64,000 nucleotides of DNA. Source: Holothuria scabra. Its lineage: Eukaryota; Echinodermata; Holothuroidea; Aspidochirotida; Holothuriidae. The stretch covers positions 5,140,438-5,204,437 of the forward strand of contig CM074195.1 in NCBI GenBank assembly GCA_037179385.1, read 5' to 3'. Both the position numbers and the translations under genes were made by a program. This document shows, in pieces, positions 12,468 to 24,239 of this stretch (within the stretch, counting starts at the first letter, position 1; every line of letters begins with the position of its first letter). Below the pieces are notes generated by a model, which was not told the origin of the DNA, did not search any database, and worked only from the letters and a program-made list of their open reading frames with translations.

Positions 12468-14454
12468 CAGTGGCGTAGCTAGGATTTTTTCCGGGGGGGG
12501 GGGGGGCAAAGGTATGAAATTTCCCCAAAACTTTTCCCGGTCAATGTGTATGTATTTCATATAAAATATGCAAACTTACAAGTATAACAACATTACCTTG
12601 ACATTTTGTAATACTACCTGCATTTTAATCTTAAAGTATAACATAGAGCAATCGGAAATAACAAAGTATATTATTTTGGTAAACAATATCTGGTTTATTT
12701 GTATGTACTAAAGCACTGGCGTACGCAGGATTTCTCTGAAGGGGGGGGGGCATGCAGTATATGGTCTAAGGGGAGGGGTGTCCGGAAATTATTTGACGTT
12801 TTCAAGTAGCCTACATGCAAAATGGTGCAAGATTTTCGACTTTGACAGGAACAGTGTTAAAGGTTGAATCGTGGTGGTTCATGAGGATAAAACTGAAACT
12901 TTTGTGTCTTTACATGCACTCTTATGCCATTTATGCTACCTTACGAAGTAAAACTTGTCATTAAATTTGCACACTTTTAGAAGTCCAAATAAAAGAGCAT
13001 TGATCGGTATTTGTGGTTTTTCTTGGTCACAAAATGTTATTTTGTCATAAAGATTATATAAGCGGAGCGCCACCATTAGTTGGCGCGGAGCGCAGAGAAA
13101 ACTTGGAAAAATCAGACCCCTTAGATGGCCGGAAATAGCATTTTCCAGGCTTATACGAAGAATCTAGCCAGTCGCTTTCTTCTATTGTCGTTTGCAATAA
13201 AATTCTCACTTCAAAATATGTTCGCAAACTGCAAAGGGATCAGAGAGTTAAGAGCTAATTTTACTCCAAATATGTAATTTTGCCCAAAAGACCGAGCGAA
13301 GCGCCACCATTGGCTGGCGCGGAGCGTAAAGAAAATTTCGAAAAATCAGACCCCTCAGATTGTTAAACTAGCGTATTTGTGCTTGTAAAGAGAATCTAAA
13401 CATGTAGTTTTTTATAGTGGGAAATAGAGTCTACCTTTTTAAGTAAAAATTGGAATTTGACAGAATTTGCCTAGGTCTATTTGTAGGAATTAAAAAAATT
13501 GGCATCACTGAAAGACCTTGCAAGCACAATCCTTCCCCTTTGAAAAATTTTGAAAAATTGGGTGTCCTTATAAGCATTCTGGTGCCACATATGCTATCTT
13601 TTGAAGTAAAATCTGTGTTAATAAAGTTAGACTACGTACTTTTAAGAACAAAGAAAAAATGGCATCAGTGAGGGGGCATGGCCCAATGGTCTCCTCTTCG
13701 CACGACACTAAGGAGGCCTAATAGTGGCTCGATCACACAGGATATCCTGTGAGAAAAGCAGTCTGTTATGTGTAGAAGGCCACAAGGTACTCATTGTCCA
13801 TTTATTGATACACTCAAAGTGAGCAGAAAGCTATTTTTCCGAACTAGCTTGTAAGTTTCCAAGGATTAGGCTAAGTAACAAAATCTAAGAGTGCCAACGG
13901 TTCCCGTTAATTCTAATTTCTAGATTAACCTTAAGTTTATCGTTGGCCATGGATTGTTTCAGCCCGATCCATCGTTATGTACACAGAGTAAAATCGCACA
14001 GCTACTGCTAGCTTGTAGAAGAACATAACAACCTCGGGGGTCTACGGTAGTGACTTGTCAGTTTTCACATCCTTTTACTGATGAATTCCCAAAGTATCAC
14101 CTGAATAACAGCTTGCTGTGCACTGAAATGCACTGATCATAACCCCCGTGCGTATACAAGCACAAGAGAACATTCAATCTGCTACGCAACGAGGGCATTT
14201 CAGTGGAACTCGAATTGGGCCGGTTCCTGAGGCACTGACGAAATCTGAGTTAATTTGTTGCATGAAAATACGAATTATGTATTTGAAATGTCTCACAATT
14301 TCTTATTCTAACAAAAATTCTGAGAAATTTTTGTGAAATTTTTGTAATAATAAGAAGATTCATCAAATTTCCCCATTTTCATCAAATTTCCCCAAAAATT
14401 TTTCCAGGGGAGCAACTTGCCCCCCCTGCCCCCCCCCCAGTAGCTACGCCACTG
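12468..14454. mobile_element. hAT-type non-autonomous element (1987 bp)
   Basis: Left end CAGTGGCGTAGCTAGG and right end AGCTACGCCACTG are inverted copies. A perfect 8-bp duplication, CCACTAAC, flanks it at 12460-12467 and 14455-14462. No transposase frame is present. Inside, a G-rich tract follows the left end and a C-rich tract precedes the right end. A second start-like motif (CACTGGCGTACGCAGG, then a G run) at 12714-12750 hints at an older relative at its left side. The block GCGCCACCATT.GTTGGCGCGGAGCG occurs at about 13070 and again at about 13300, each followed by AAAAATCAGACCCC, so part of the interior is duplicated. Confidence 0.88.
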
Positions 14455-14462
14455 CCACTAAC

Positions 14463-16720
14463 CTACTCTTAGACCATTGATAGAGGGGAACAAGTAGAAG
14501 GCACGTAACGTAGAGAGTACACCATAACCCACCTGAACCTGGAAGATATCATTAACACCTCTCTGCCTGAACATCATCAGGCTGCCGACCTGCCGAAGGA
14601 GGTCTGGAGGATGAAGTCTTGATAAAAAAGAATTGTAATGATGGTTTCTGGGTGAGCCTCAAACCACTGTGGGTGAGAACTAAGCTTGGGTGGTTTCATG
14701 TTTTCTCCCAAAGAAAATGATTCACAGGATGACTCTTTTCACACAAAGAGTGTGCACATTTATCCCAGAACGCAGTTACCCAAAACTTCAATGTCCGTGT
14801 GCAAATGTAAACAGACTTGTTAAGGGCACTCTTCCAAAATGCAAGACACTCAACCGTCCAAGGATTCCTGTTTACCATTTCCCAATTTCCGCTGCACATG
14901 CGTGACCGAAATTCGTTGTACATATTTATTACATGTTTATTACATATTTAGTAAATGAGCAAATTAAGTCGTGTTCATTTCTACTTGTTATTAATATTCG
15001 GCAAAAAATGCGTCCATGTGCCCACGACTGGACACAGTGATGACCATGACAATTAACATAGCAGGTTTATTTCAAAGTTCACTGGCAGTCTTACCAAGGG
15101 AGATGTGATCTCACGGGCTCCCTGGTCTAACATTAAGAAGGAAAACACAAACGTCTTTCAGACTCTTTCCGCTTCATATACGTTTCATTTCAGCTATGAC
15201 GTACAACAGCAGGCCTATCGGACTACTCGGAAATGAAATGGCACTATATCCACAGTATTGATTGAAACATTCATTGTCACGTAAGAGACAGAAAGCCCCA
15301 CCTTCCAAGACAGGTGATCCAGCTATGGTCGTATACAGAAGAGAAATTTAAGGCAACGGTCAATCCCCAGTCGAATCCCTAAAAAGAGATTGTAATAAGG
15401 ACACCTGAATATTCAAATATTTCTAAATGGACAGGGCCCTTCAACATGCTGGCGACCAGGCCCTAGACCTACAGTTTGCCATTTTCAACCAAACACCCTC
15501 CCAACGCCAACGGTCCTAGCCAAAAAAGTGGTACTTGCTTATCAAGTGAAGTGATACTTGCTTGTCAAAGTGACTTATGTTTCAATGGAAAAGTTGGGAA
15601 ATGTGGCATTCTGGCTAGGTCACAAGGTCAAATGTACGTACACGCTGTTAACACTTGATTAGAGATATATCTGCCTGTACCCAACGAACTGTTCAGCGTA
15701 ACATCCATTAAACGTCCTCTGAATTCACAACTACCCCGAAGGCTAATGGTACACACTTCACACATTTTTCTATGATTCTTTTACGCAACTCTTGGAATTT
15801 CTATCAGGAGTAAGGTTAATGAGAAAGTTGACGCATAGAGTTCTGTCGTCTGCTATATCTTGGGTAGAACTTTCATGATTTTTACCTATTGCTTCGTGGC
15901 ATTTCCAGTCTTATGAAAATCAGCTCCCCGGTTTAACTTTCCAGTCTGAGGAAGGTCGTTGTCTGTTTACCTTATCGGAAGCGTGTTGAAGGCCTAATCC
16001 CCTCACCCCCAAACTTCAATTTTTGTTTGATTCTAGAGAATTTCTTAATTGGCTCAGGACTTTGAATGACAGCAGTTACGCAAAATGCAGGAGTACCATT
16101 GCTTATATTACACAACATGTACTGAGTATGTTTTGACTACGCATTGGGCTCTTGTAGCCTATACTCACTTTAAGCAAAAATCTGAACTTGTGTTTGGATC
16201 AGGGTGAATTTTAGACACTTTTGGAGGAGCTTTAAGGGGAAGTTGAAGCAAACATTCCATTTTCATATGTGCAAAAGAAACCAAATCTACACAGTGTGGT
16301 GAAACTTCCATTCAAATCTGGCATGGATTTCTAGAGATATCAGTAAATGAATTCAGTAGATTTTAGTACCAAAGTGAGTGAACTTAAGGGCAGCAAAGGT
16401 CATATCACTTCCTCACATTGAAAAATGATACTTTGTTCCCCTTTATTTTTTCATACTGTTAGGTTGACCTTAAAGGAAATCAGGAATAGGACCTCCCTGC
16501 TACTCATGAAATCACATTGTGATAATATGGGATCGTTGAGGAGAAAATTGGCTGTAAAGTTTAAAGGAAAACAAAAAGTTTGTTCGTTAATATGAGGATA
16601 AGATGTTAAATATGCTTGCTTCAAGTTCACTTTTTTGTCTGAAATGTGACAAGTTCTTTATCCCTGTTTTTATATCTTGAGAACTACACATCGGATTTCA
16701 ATGAAAGTGTCACACGAATG
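14463..16720. other. Intergenic, nothing recognised
   Basis: No long frames, splice-bounded exons or repeat family members were supported. Both-strand frames at 14690-14923 and the frame at 15476-15658 are short and without recognisable motifs. Confidence 0.35.
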
Positions 16721-17035
16721 CAGTGACGGCTCCAGAATGTCAAAATTGGGAGAGGGTGCAAACTAAGGGCAAAGGACAATGTTGCAGAAAAATTTTTTCG
16801 AACATCAAGTGCCTACTCCTTAGTGTGGGTGTTCAGGGATGAAGTCTCGGACGCTCTGGGGTTTTAGAATATCTCTGGATGAAAAATTATGTCTCTGGAA
16901 AGGTAGTCTATATCATTATTTTGTTTTCGTTAACCTAACCTCTGACTGACCTAACGTACGGGCAAGTGAGGGAAAGGGCAAAACTCGGGGGAGGGGGCAA
17001 ATATCTCCTCTTGTTCAACTGTATAGCGCAGCCAC
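16721..17035. mobile_element. Possible worn hAT-type element
   Basis: Begins CAGTGACGGCTCCAGAA with a GAGAGGG stretch after it, and ends near GGGGGAGGGGGC...GCGCAGCCACT. Form and length resemble the other CAGTGGCG elements, but the right end is eroded and no clean duplication is visible. Confidence 0.35.
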
Positions 17036-17504
17036 TTCCAAAAAGAAGAACCTATAACATATCAAAAATTGACGTGACCTTGTGCCCGTCTTTTAAGTAA
17101 GGATGTTAGGGGAATTTGAACTGTTTGGGATGAGAGGATTAGGCTTCTAATTAACACACTCAAAGGTTTGTTCCAATTTAATAGACTACTGTGATAAGCA
17201 ACCAATTAGCGACTGTCAACAGGAGATAAAAGTGTGACGTTACAAAGTACCACTATCTTCAAAATTCATTCAGGATTGAAAGTGGATTTTGCAAGAATTT
17301 AGAATGCCAAAATTAAACACCTATCTGGAATTTAATCTGTCTCAAAAGGTCACAACTGACAATGATTTTTTTTCAATCACTACTATAAAAGGGTTTGTGG
17401 CAGACGAGTTATCTTACAGTGAAATAAATTTTCACATATATGATCTTTTCTTTTGACAACTTGATATTTATCAGCCGTGGACAGAGTAACCAATGCAAGG
17501 GAAG

Positions 17505-18120
17505 GGCGTAGTTTTTTTTTGGAGGGGGGGGGGGGCACTTGCCACCTAAATGGAAATATTGGGAGCAAACATATCGTTCTGTCTCCTCAATAACTTATGT
17601 TAATTAAAAAACAGCAGGCAAAATAAGCAAAATATAACATTGTGGTATATAAAAGACTTCATGGCTTCCACAAAACGTCACACTGAGTTTATGTGAAAGT
17701 CAATGTGTGTGTGTGTGTACTTGTTTTGTATACAAACAAAGGAAAATTTAAGGTCCTCTGGTGGAAATTCAATAGATTTCTGGAGTCCTCTCCTGTCCGA
17801 ACAATAGACAGTCTATTGTTAAGGTTAGGTTTAAGGAAGCAGGAACAAAGGAAACGCAATAAGGTCCTCAGGTTGTATGAAAAACGGTGTGTGTATGCGA
17901 GTGTGCGCCCCCGCCCTCGCTCGCGTTCCAGTGGGTGGATTTCCAGACGATTCCGGTCCAGGACACAATCCAGGTTTCGGCCGGCTGTTGGAAAATTTTG
18001 GCCCCAATCCTCAAACAGATCTATGCCCCTGTCAAAGGGAACCACTGTGGCAGTTTCACCGGGCTTGGAAAGGGTTTCAAAGGGACGGAGCGCCCCTCCT
18101 TGGAAATGTGTGTATTTTTA
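17505..18120 (+). mobile_element. Dispersed repeat with G-rich and C-rich ends, copy 1
   Basis: A GGGCGTAG-T-run-GGAGGGGGG start is followed by AATAAGCAAAATATAACATT, a GACTTCATGGCTTCC word, a GT-rich stretch, CGCTCGCGTTCCAGTGGGTGG and a CCGGTCCAGGACACAATCCAGG word. The same words occur in the same order at 62885-63292. Several overlapping frames on both strands through 17689-18162 come from this repeat and not from a gene. Confidence 0.65.
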
Positions 18121-18717
18121 AGAAGACTTAGATGCAAAATGATGCAAGATTTGTCACTTTGATTAATCTCAAAGGTTTATTTTTGGTGGTTTAACTGGGT
18201 TACAATGTTTGGTATCTTTCAATTCAAAGTTTTTATTGGATTTCTTATTGGAGCAAGTGGGTTGGTTTGGGCACATCCACTTCGTGACCTCAAAGCTACA
18301 GGCCTGAAAAATATACAAATTTTATTGCTATTCCTGACACAGGTGATTTTTTAATGGAACAAGTCCTAAATTGTTCAAAATTTTACACTCTCCATCATCG
18401 TTCCATTTAATGGTAGTACGACTGTGCTTTAATCCTAGCACAAATGGTGGATAATAGCTTTTGCTCTTGTTATTGTAATATTGTTGAAGAGACAATAGAA
18501 GGGTGCATACCGTTGATAAATATATCTATATAACTATAATTGCATTAGAATATATGCCAGCAGTTTATTTAGCTGTTTATCAAAGCGGTTCTGTTAAGTA
18601 AAATTTGACACTAATAACCAGGGCTGGTCATCTTTTATATTTAAGTCGCCGTGACCTATGGTTGCTCTCTCATATATAATCACTGTACAGATGCATCAAA
18701 TGAGTAGGGAAAGGAGC

Positions 18718-20318
18718 CAGTGGCGGAGCTAGGGGTTTCGGTCAGAGGGGGCGAAAATGGTCTGCAGGGGCGCTTCGAAGGAGTAAATACCCTGATCCTC
18801 CGCAAAATCGAAGCCACGGCTTTTCAGATTTTAAATTATTTTGATTTTCACCTGGTAGAAGACTACTTTGACATTTCTCCTCAGCAAGTTTTTCTATTAA
18901 AACATGTTAAAAATTTCTATCCATGGGCTTCCGCTGAAGAAAATTCCGGGGGGGGGGAGGGCTAAATTCTTTTAGGGGGGAAGCTCCGCGCCACCATGAG
19001 TTGGGGCGGAGCGAAAGAAAATTTTGGCCCAATATGCAGCTAAGATCGATGGAAATGACATTTCTAAGGCCTATTTACCGCATATAAATAGGGAAAACAC
19101 TGAGTGAACTGTTCAGAAATATTGATGTTAATTTTCCTTCGTCTTTTTCTTTATGTTTTCTTCGTTTTTTCAGGTTTTTTATTTATTTTCCAGGGGAGAG
19201 AAAGTCCCCCCCCCCCCTTGCCCCTACCTGCGGACGCGCGTGTTTCTATCCTCTCTTCCATATTCTAGTATGAAGGCAGTCATTATATTTTGTGTTATTG
19301 TCAGGTCTCGATTTAAGATTTTAAAGTAATAATGGGCCACTCTTTGAAGGTAAAGATTAAACCTGCTAGAGCAAAAAAGCAAGCAATCCTACTGAGGAAA
19401 AAAGTTATGGAAATTAATCACCGTTAGGTGTACATTTTTGGCACCTGGAAATCAAGATAAGTACACAAAGAAAAATTAAATGAGGCAATTTATATCATGC
19501 GACCACTCTGAAATAGCCATTTTTTAAGTACATCAAAAGAAATGGCCAAGGCAAGAGGTCTGCTTGGCTTTCTAGATACCAGATTCATAATAAATGAAAG
19601 TCTCCTAAACTTAAGCTTTTTTGATGCAATGTTCTGGCATTTTAGACCTCGGAAGTACAGAAATAAGCATTTTCATAGAATTATTGTGCAGTGTCAGAAA
19701 TAGCCATTTATTATGATAATGGTCACTTGAAGGAAAGCAAAATGAAAATTACTCATTACAACTCTTAAATCATTACCACTATTTTAACAGTTCTATTTTA
19801 TTTTAACCTGAATGTTCTCTTCAAATGATCTTAAAAAACGTCTTTTTATTGTCTATGTTGACATTTATCCCCGACAACAAGAGGGCTATTTGCGCTACAA
19901 TTATTGCTGCGCCCTTTGCAACATCTTTTACCGGCCGGGAGGGTTGATTTAATGTCAGTCTGTGTATTGTGTAAGCTTATAACCACGCTTGGTGTGGAAG
20001 CAATGAACTTAGCACAGCGACAACATTCATTAGAGCGTATAAAGCATGAAGATACGTTTGCGGCAAAACCTATCCCTATATTACAGAAGATTACCCTTTT
20101 CATCAGAATGGAATGCAGTCAGTACATTTATCGGTGGCTGTTTGAGCATTTTGTTATCTGGGCCTAAAAACAACGCTATTAAATTTTGTCTTTTGCCAAA
20201 ATCGGTGCAAGAGTAAAGTGTGTTGAAAACCCAAAAAGGGCGCCGACAGACGATTTTGGTCCGTCAGGGGGGGGGGGGCGACCGCCCCCTCCCTGACCAT
20301 ATGGCAGCTCCGCCACTG
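18718..20318. mobile_element. hAT-type non-autonomous element inside copy A (1601 bp)
   Basis: Left end CAGTGGCGGAGCTAGGG and right end AGCTCCGCCACTG are inverted. The duplication AAAGGAGC lies at 18710-18717 and 20319-20326. The empty site is preserved in copy B near 23590-23606. It holds G runs near 18948, a C run near 19206 and a GGGGGGGGGGGG tract near 20268, plus a GCTCCGCGCCACCATGAG block near 18985. No transposase. Confidence 0.9.
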
Positions 20319-20346
20319 AAAGGAGCCAATGACCAGCTCAACTTAA

Positions 20347-20644
20347 AAACCAAATCGTCTCACACCAAACAGTTCCAATTCTCCTATTAAACCTACTTAC
20401 TTACGCCCCGCCCACAAGTTGGACGTCTAAAACTAATCCTTATTCAGACACAATCCCAGTTGCTTCAAGGTAAGTTTAAAAGGACGTAATGTGTAATTAA
20501 AACACCCTCAGTACAAAACATGTTTTGTAATATGAGCTACAGTACTCACCATTTTTAGCTTGATGCCAGACACATATATGTCCCAATCGAAAATTTCCGT
20601 GTACTAATACAAAAACTGTAGCTTCGGGTGAGCGTGGATTGCCT
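20347..20644 (-). mobile_element. TTAA-flanked MITE (AGGGCC family), old copy
   Basis: In minus orientation relative to 38814-39110. Shares CTCACACCAAACAGTTCC, ACAATCCCAGTTGCTTCAAGG, ACACCCTCAGTACA and ends TTGCCT before TTAA at 20645. Its left end is worn. Present at the same place in copy B. Confidence 0.75.
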
Positions 20645-20648
20645 TTAA

Positions 20649-21022
20649 AGCGTACCTCAAGTCAAAAAATTCAAAATATATGTTAAATACCATGAAAAAT
20701 AAATTCTAACAGTACATTTTCCATCTTCATAGGACATTCCTGAGCCGAGGTATAAATTGTTTAAATTTATTCACTCAACTTAAAATGGTACATTGCACAA
20801 TAACTTTTGGTGTCATTGTTGTACTACTCAAATTACAATCTTTTTTTATTTCTTTGTTTTTCTGAAAGTTATACTGCGCCTTGTAACCAGGTGTGATAGC
20901 ACTCTCACTCTTATGGGTTAATGTAATTAATTAAGCCCTCTCTGTGCAATATGCTTTGCAGGCAAATAGGAAGTGTTCAAGGTCATGAAAATATTTTTTT
21001 AATTTTAAAAGGAAACAAAGCA
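20649..21022. mobile_element. Foldback MITE (AG[CT]GTACCT family), truncated
   Basis: Begins AGCGTACCTCAAGTCAAAAA after TTAA (20645-20648) and follows the complete copy at 51381-51935 through CAAGGTCATGAAAATATT, then stops before the second arm. Copy B is empty here. Members have long inverted arms. Confidence 0.7.
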
Positions 21023-22982
21023 GAAAATTGGTTAGAAATTGAGCCGTGAAATCTCATCCACCTGGCTGTGCAGATGCAGGGTCGTCGGACAATTCCTGTT
21101 GAAGCTTGGGAGATAAGGCCCTAAGTAAATGTCCCCCAATCGGGATAAAAGTGATCTTAGGTGCCCCCTTTGGCCTATTTCACCATCAGGTTCACTCGTT
21201 CTTAATGTTCTCTCTCAAACGCACATGAGTTTTGGAACCCGTTACAAAAATTTGCCAATTTAATCTTATGTCACACGCTTATGAAATTAAACGTACACAT
21301 TTTGAGGGGTATTATTACCATAACTGCCGAAAGATTAAGTCTGTATAATCGTTTCCCTGAAGGTTTAATGCAAAAATGAGTTTTGATTATTCCTCGTTCT
21401 TGTTAAAGTTTTCCACATTTAGCCTATACTCAGGGAGTTGCTACTTGGACCACGCAGCTGTCACTTGGTCCTATAAGCAGCCCTAGCCTTAACGAAGACA
21501 TTCGGTACAACTTGGTTTCCCCTAAAAATTCACACACTATTCAGTATCCTTAGTTGATTGTGGTATTTTTAGAGAAATTTTGGTCGTTTCCAGGCAAATC
21601 TGATGGTAAGTTTCGGATTAAAATATCTACTTATTTGATGTAACAAATATTAAATGCTAAAAGGGCCGCAATTTCCTCCAAAATCTAATGAATGTTAGAC
21701 ATTTTAAAAGGAAGGTCTTGGCTTTGCAGTGAACTATGCATTAAAGGTACTGTTGGGGACTCATGAGACTTGCAATTACATTGATGTATTTTACGCATCT
21801 GAGTTTAACAAGTCACCCAATTTCGCACTCGAGTTGAGTCATTTGCTACCTTTCATGTGACTCGAGTCGAGTGATTGACTTAAGTCACTGTATTTCTATG
21901 AGGAAAATCGCGACAAAATTCCATCAAGTCACTTCCCTGTTGAAACTTTTTCTGAAGACCTGCCGACTCTCTGGCAAAGAGCCGTTCGGTGAAACCAAAC
22001 TTTAATCTTTTAATTTGCCCCCTATCAGAACTGTTTGCGGTAACGACTGTGGTTAATGTGTGTACCACATAATATGTGACAGTAAGTCCCAGAAATTCCT
22101 GACGTCATGATTTCAGAAAGAATTTCATCGGGGCAATCATTGGTTTATTGCAAAATGTATGTAAAAATCTGACATCATGCGTTAGAAAACAATATCGACA
22201 GGTCGAAAAGGCATGTCGAAAGGAGTGGGTTTGAATAATGTTAAATTATTTTGAATTCTTAGTAAGTATAGGCTACATGAAAAGAACTTAGTAATTCATC
22301 GGAATGTTAGAGTGACTTCAGCCGTTATGATAATAGCATATGAAACTTCAGTGCTTGTTGTCTGAACTGATGGCGCGATACAGATTTTTTTTTTCAAAAC
22401 ACGAGTTAAAGTTACAGTCTTACAGTCCGCTTTACAAGTCGAAGTGAGCGATAACGGCGGGTAATATTTACATGTGAAAGTTAGTAAAAACGAAGGCATT
22501 ATATTTTTGCTCGGAAGAAGTATAATAATAAAGTTCAGCTTTAGCCGTCAAATGTTCATATTTCGAATGATTATGGATATTGCAGTGTATTCGATAAACT
22601 TAAGCATATTTAAAGGCAGTTTTTCATCGCCGCATGCAACCGTAATTACCCGGAAACTGTAAAATTCTCAATTGGCACAGATTTTTCCTTTTGGGGCTTT
22701 AGATTTCCTTGAATGTAGGACACTTTATTTTCATCCTGAAAAGTATACATACAAAAGTAGGTGAATCAAAATATTTGCAAGTATTTACAGGTATTTTCAC
22801 GTATTTGCAGTTTGATTAAAAACGATACGATATTTCTGTCGCACAGCTCTTTGATTGACGTAAAATTAAAAAACAAAATGCAGAGTAGCGATAATTATTA
22901 CACAGCATGCATTGAGAGTGTTCTGAGAATGAATTCGGACCTCGAATGCTTACCAGGGTATGCCTCAAGAAATTAAAATTAC

Positions 22983-23230
22983 CTTTAGTCAAGAAATTCA
23001 AAAATATAAATGGAAGATCATGAAAAATGAATTCTAACAGTCCAACTCCCATCTTCAAATGACATTCCTGAGCTGAGATATTAAATGTTGAAGTGTATAC
23101 ACTTAAAACAAATTGGTCGATTGCGCAATAATTTGTGACTTTCTTGTTGTACAACTCACATAACATGCTTTGTTTCCCTTTAAAAATTAAAAATGTTTTT
23201 ATGACCTTGGACACTTCTTGTTTGCTTGCA
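22983..23230. mobile_element. Foldback MITE half at the junction of the two duplication copies
   Basis: From CTTTAGTCAAGAAATTC through AACTCCCATCTTC, ATTGCGCAATAATTTGTGAC and ACAACTCACATAACATGC to GACCTTGGACACTTCTTG, this matches the second arm of 51381-51935 (reverse sense). It fills the gap between copy A and copy B. Confidence 0.65.
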
Positions 23231-23619
23231 TAGCATTTTTAATAGAACAAATCCTAAATTGGTCAGAAAGTTTAAGTATTTTACCTTTTTAATTTACATT
23301 CCATTTAATGATATTACAACTGTACGTTAACCCTGGCACAAATGGTGGATAATAGCTTTTGCTATTGTGATGTTATCGAAGAGAAAATAAGAGGGTGCAT
23401 ATATCTATATAACCCTAATTACATTAGAATATATGCCAGCAGTTCATTTAGCTAGTTATCAAAACAGTACTGTTTTAGTAAAATTTTACACTAACAATCA
23501 GGGCATGTCATCCTTTTTAAAATAAGTCGCCGTGACCTATGATTGCACTTTCATATAAAATCACTGTACAGATGCAGCAGAGGAGTAAGGAAAAAAGCCA
23601 ATGACCTGCTCAACTTGAA

Positions 23620-23900
23620 GACCAAATCCTCTTACCTCAAACAGTTCCAATTATCCTAACCTACGTACCTAAGCCCCTCCATAAGTTGTAAGTCTAAAAC
23701 TCATCCTCATCCAGACACGATCTCAGGTCATTGTTTCAAGGTGGGTATACAAGATGTGTAAACAAAACACTCTCAGCAGAGTACATAGTGCGTAGTATGA
23801 GCTACAGTACTTTGCATTTTCAACTTTATGTCAGTGAAAGATATGTGCCAATTTAGAATTTCTGTTGACTACTACAAAACTGTAGCTTGAGGTTGGGCCT
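23620..23900 (-). mobile_element. TTAA-flanked MITE (AGGGCC family), copy in duplicate B
   Basis: Collinear with 20347-20644. Ends TTGGGCCT directly before TTAA at 23901-23904. Shares CAAACAGTTCCAATTATCC and ACACTCTCAGCAGAGTAC words with the family. Confidence 0.75.
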
Positions 23901-24239
23901 TTAAACAAATTGGTCAGAAACTGAGCCCTGAAACCTCATCTATATGATTGTGCAGATGTAGGGAACTTTGACGATTCCTGTTGTAGCTTGGGAGACTAGC
24001 CCCCCAGCAAAGTTTCCCTCAATCGGAATAAAAATAATCTTAGGTGCCCCCTGTGGCCTATTTCACCATCACTCGTTCTTCATGTTCTTTCTCAAACGCA
24101 CATGAGTTTTGAAACCCGTTACAAAAATTGTCAGTTTAATCTTATGTTATGAAATTTAACGTTCACATTGTAAGGGGTATTATTACCATAACTGCCAAAA
24201 GATTACGTCCTGTATAATCGTTTCCCTGAAGGTTTAATG

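Larger units (their letters stand above)
18350..22976 (+). repeat. Large direct duplication, copy A (with insertions)
   Basis: Matches copy B (23233-28396) in order from AACAAGTCCTAAATTG to CTTACCAGGGTATGCCT, at perhaps 80-90% identity by eye. After subtracting later insertions the shared unit is about 2.6 kb. Copy A carries a hAT-type element (18718-20318) and a truncated foldback MITE (20649-21022) that copy B lacks. The TTAA-type MITE at 20347-20644 is shared with B at 23620-23900, so it predates the duplication. Nothing in the unit looks coding. Confidence 0.85.

Noticed and set aside
17689..18162. Five overlapping frames on both strands
   Set aside because: They lie in a dispersed repeat also found at 62885-63292 and share no conserved frame.
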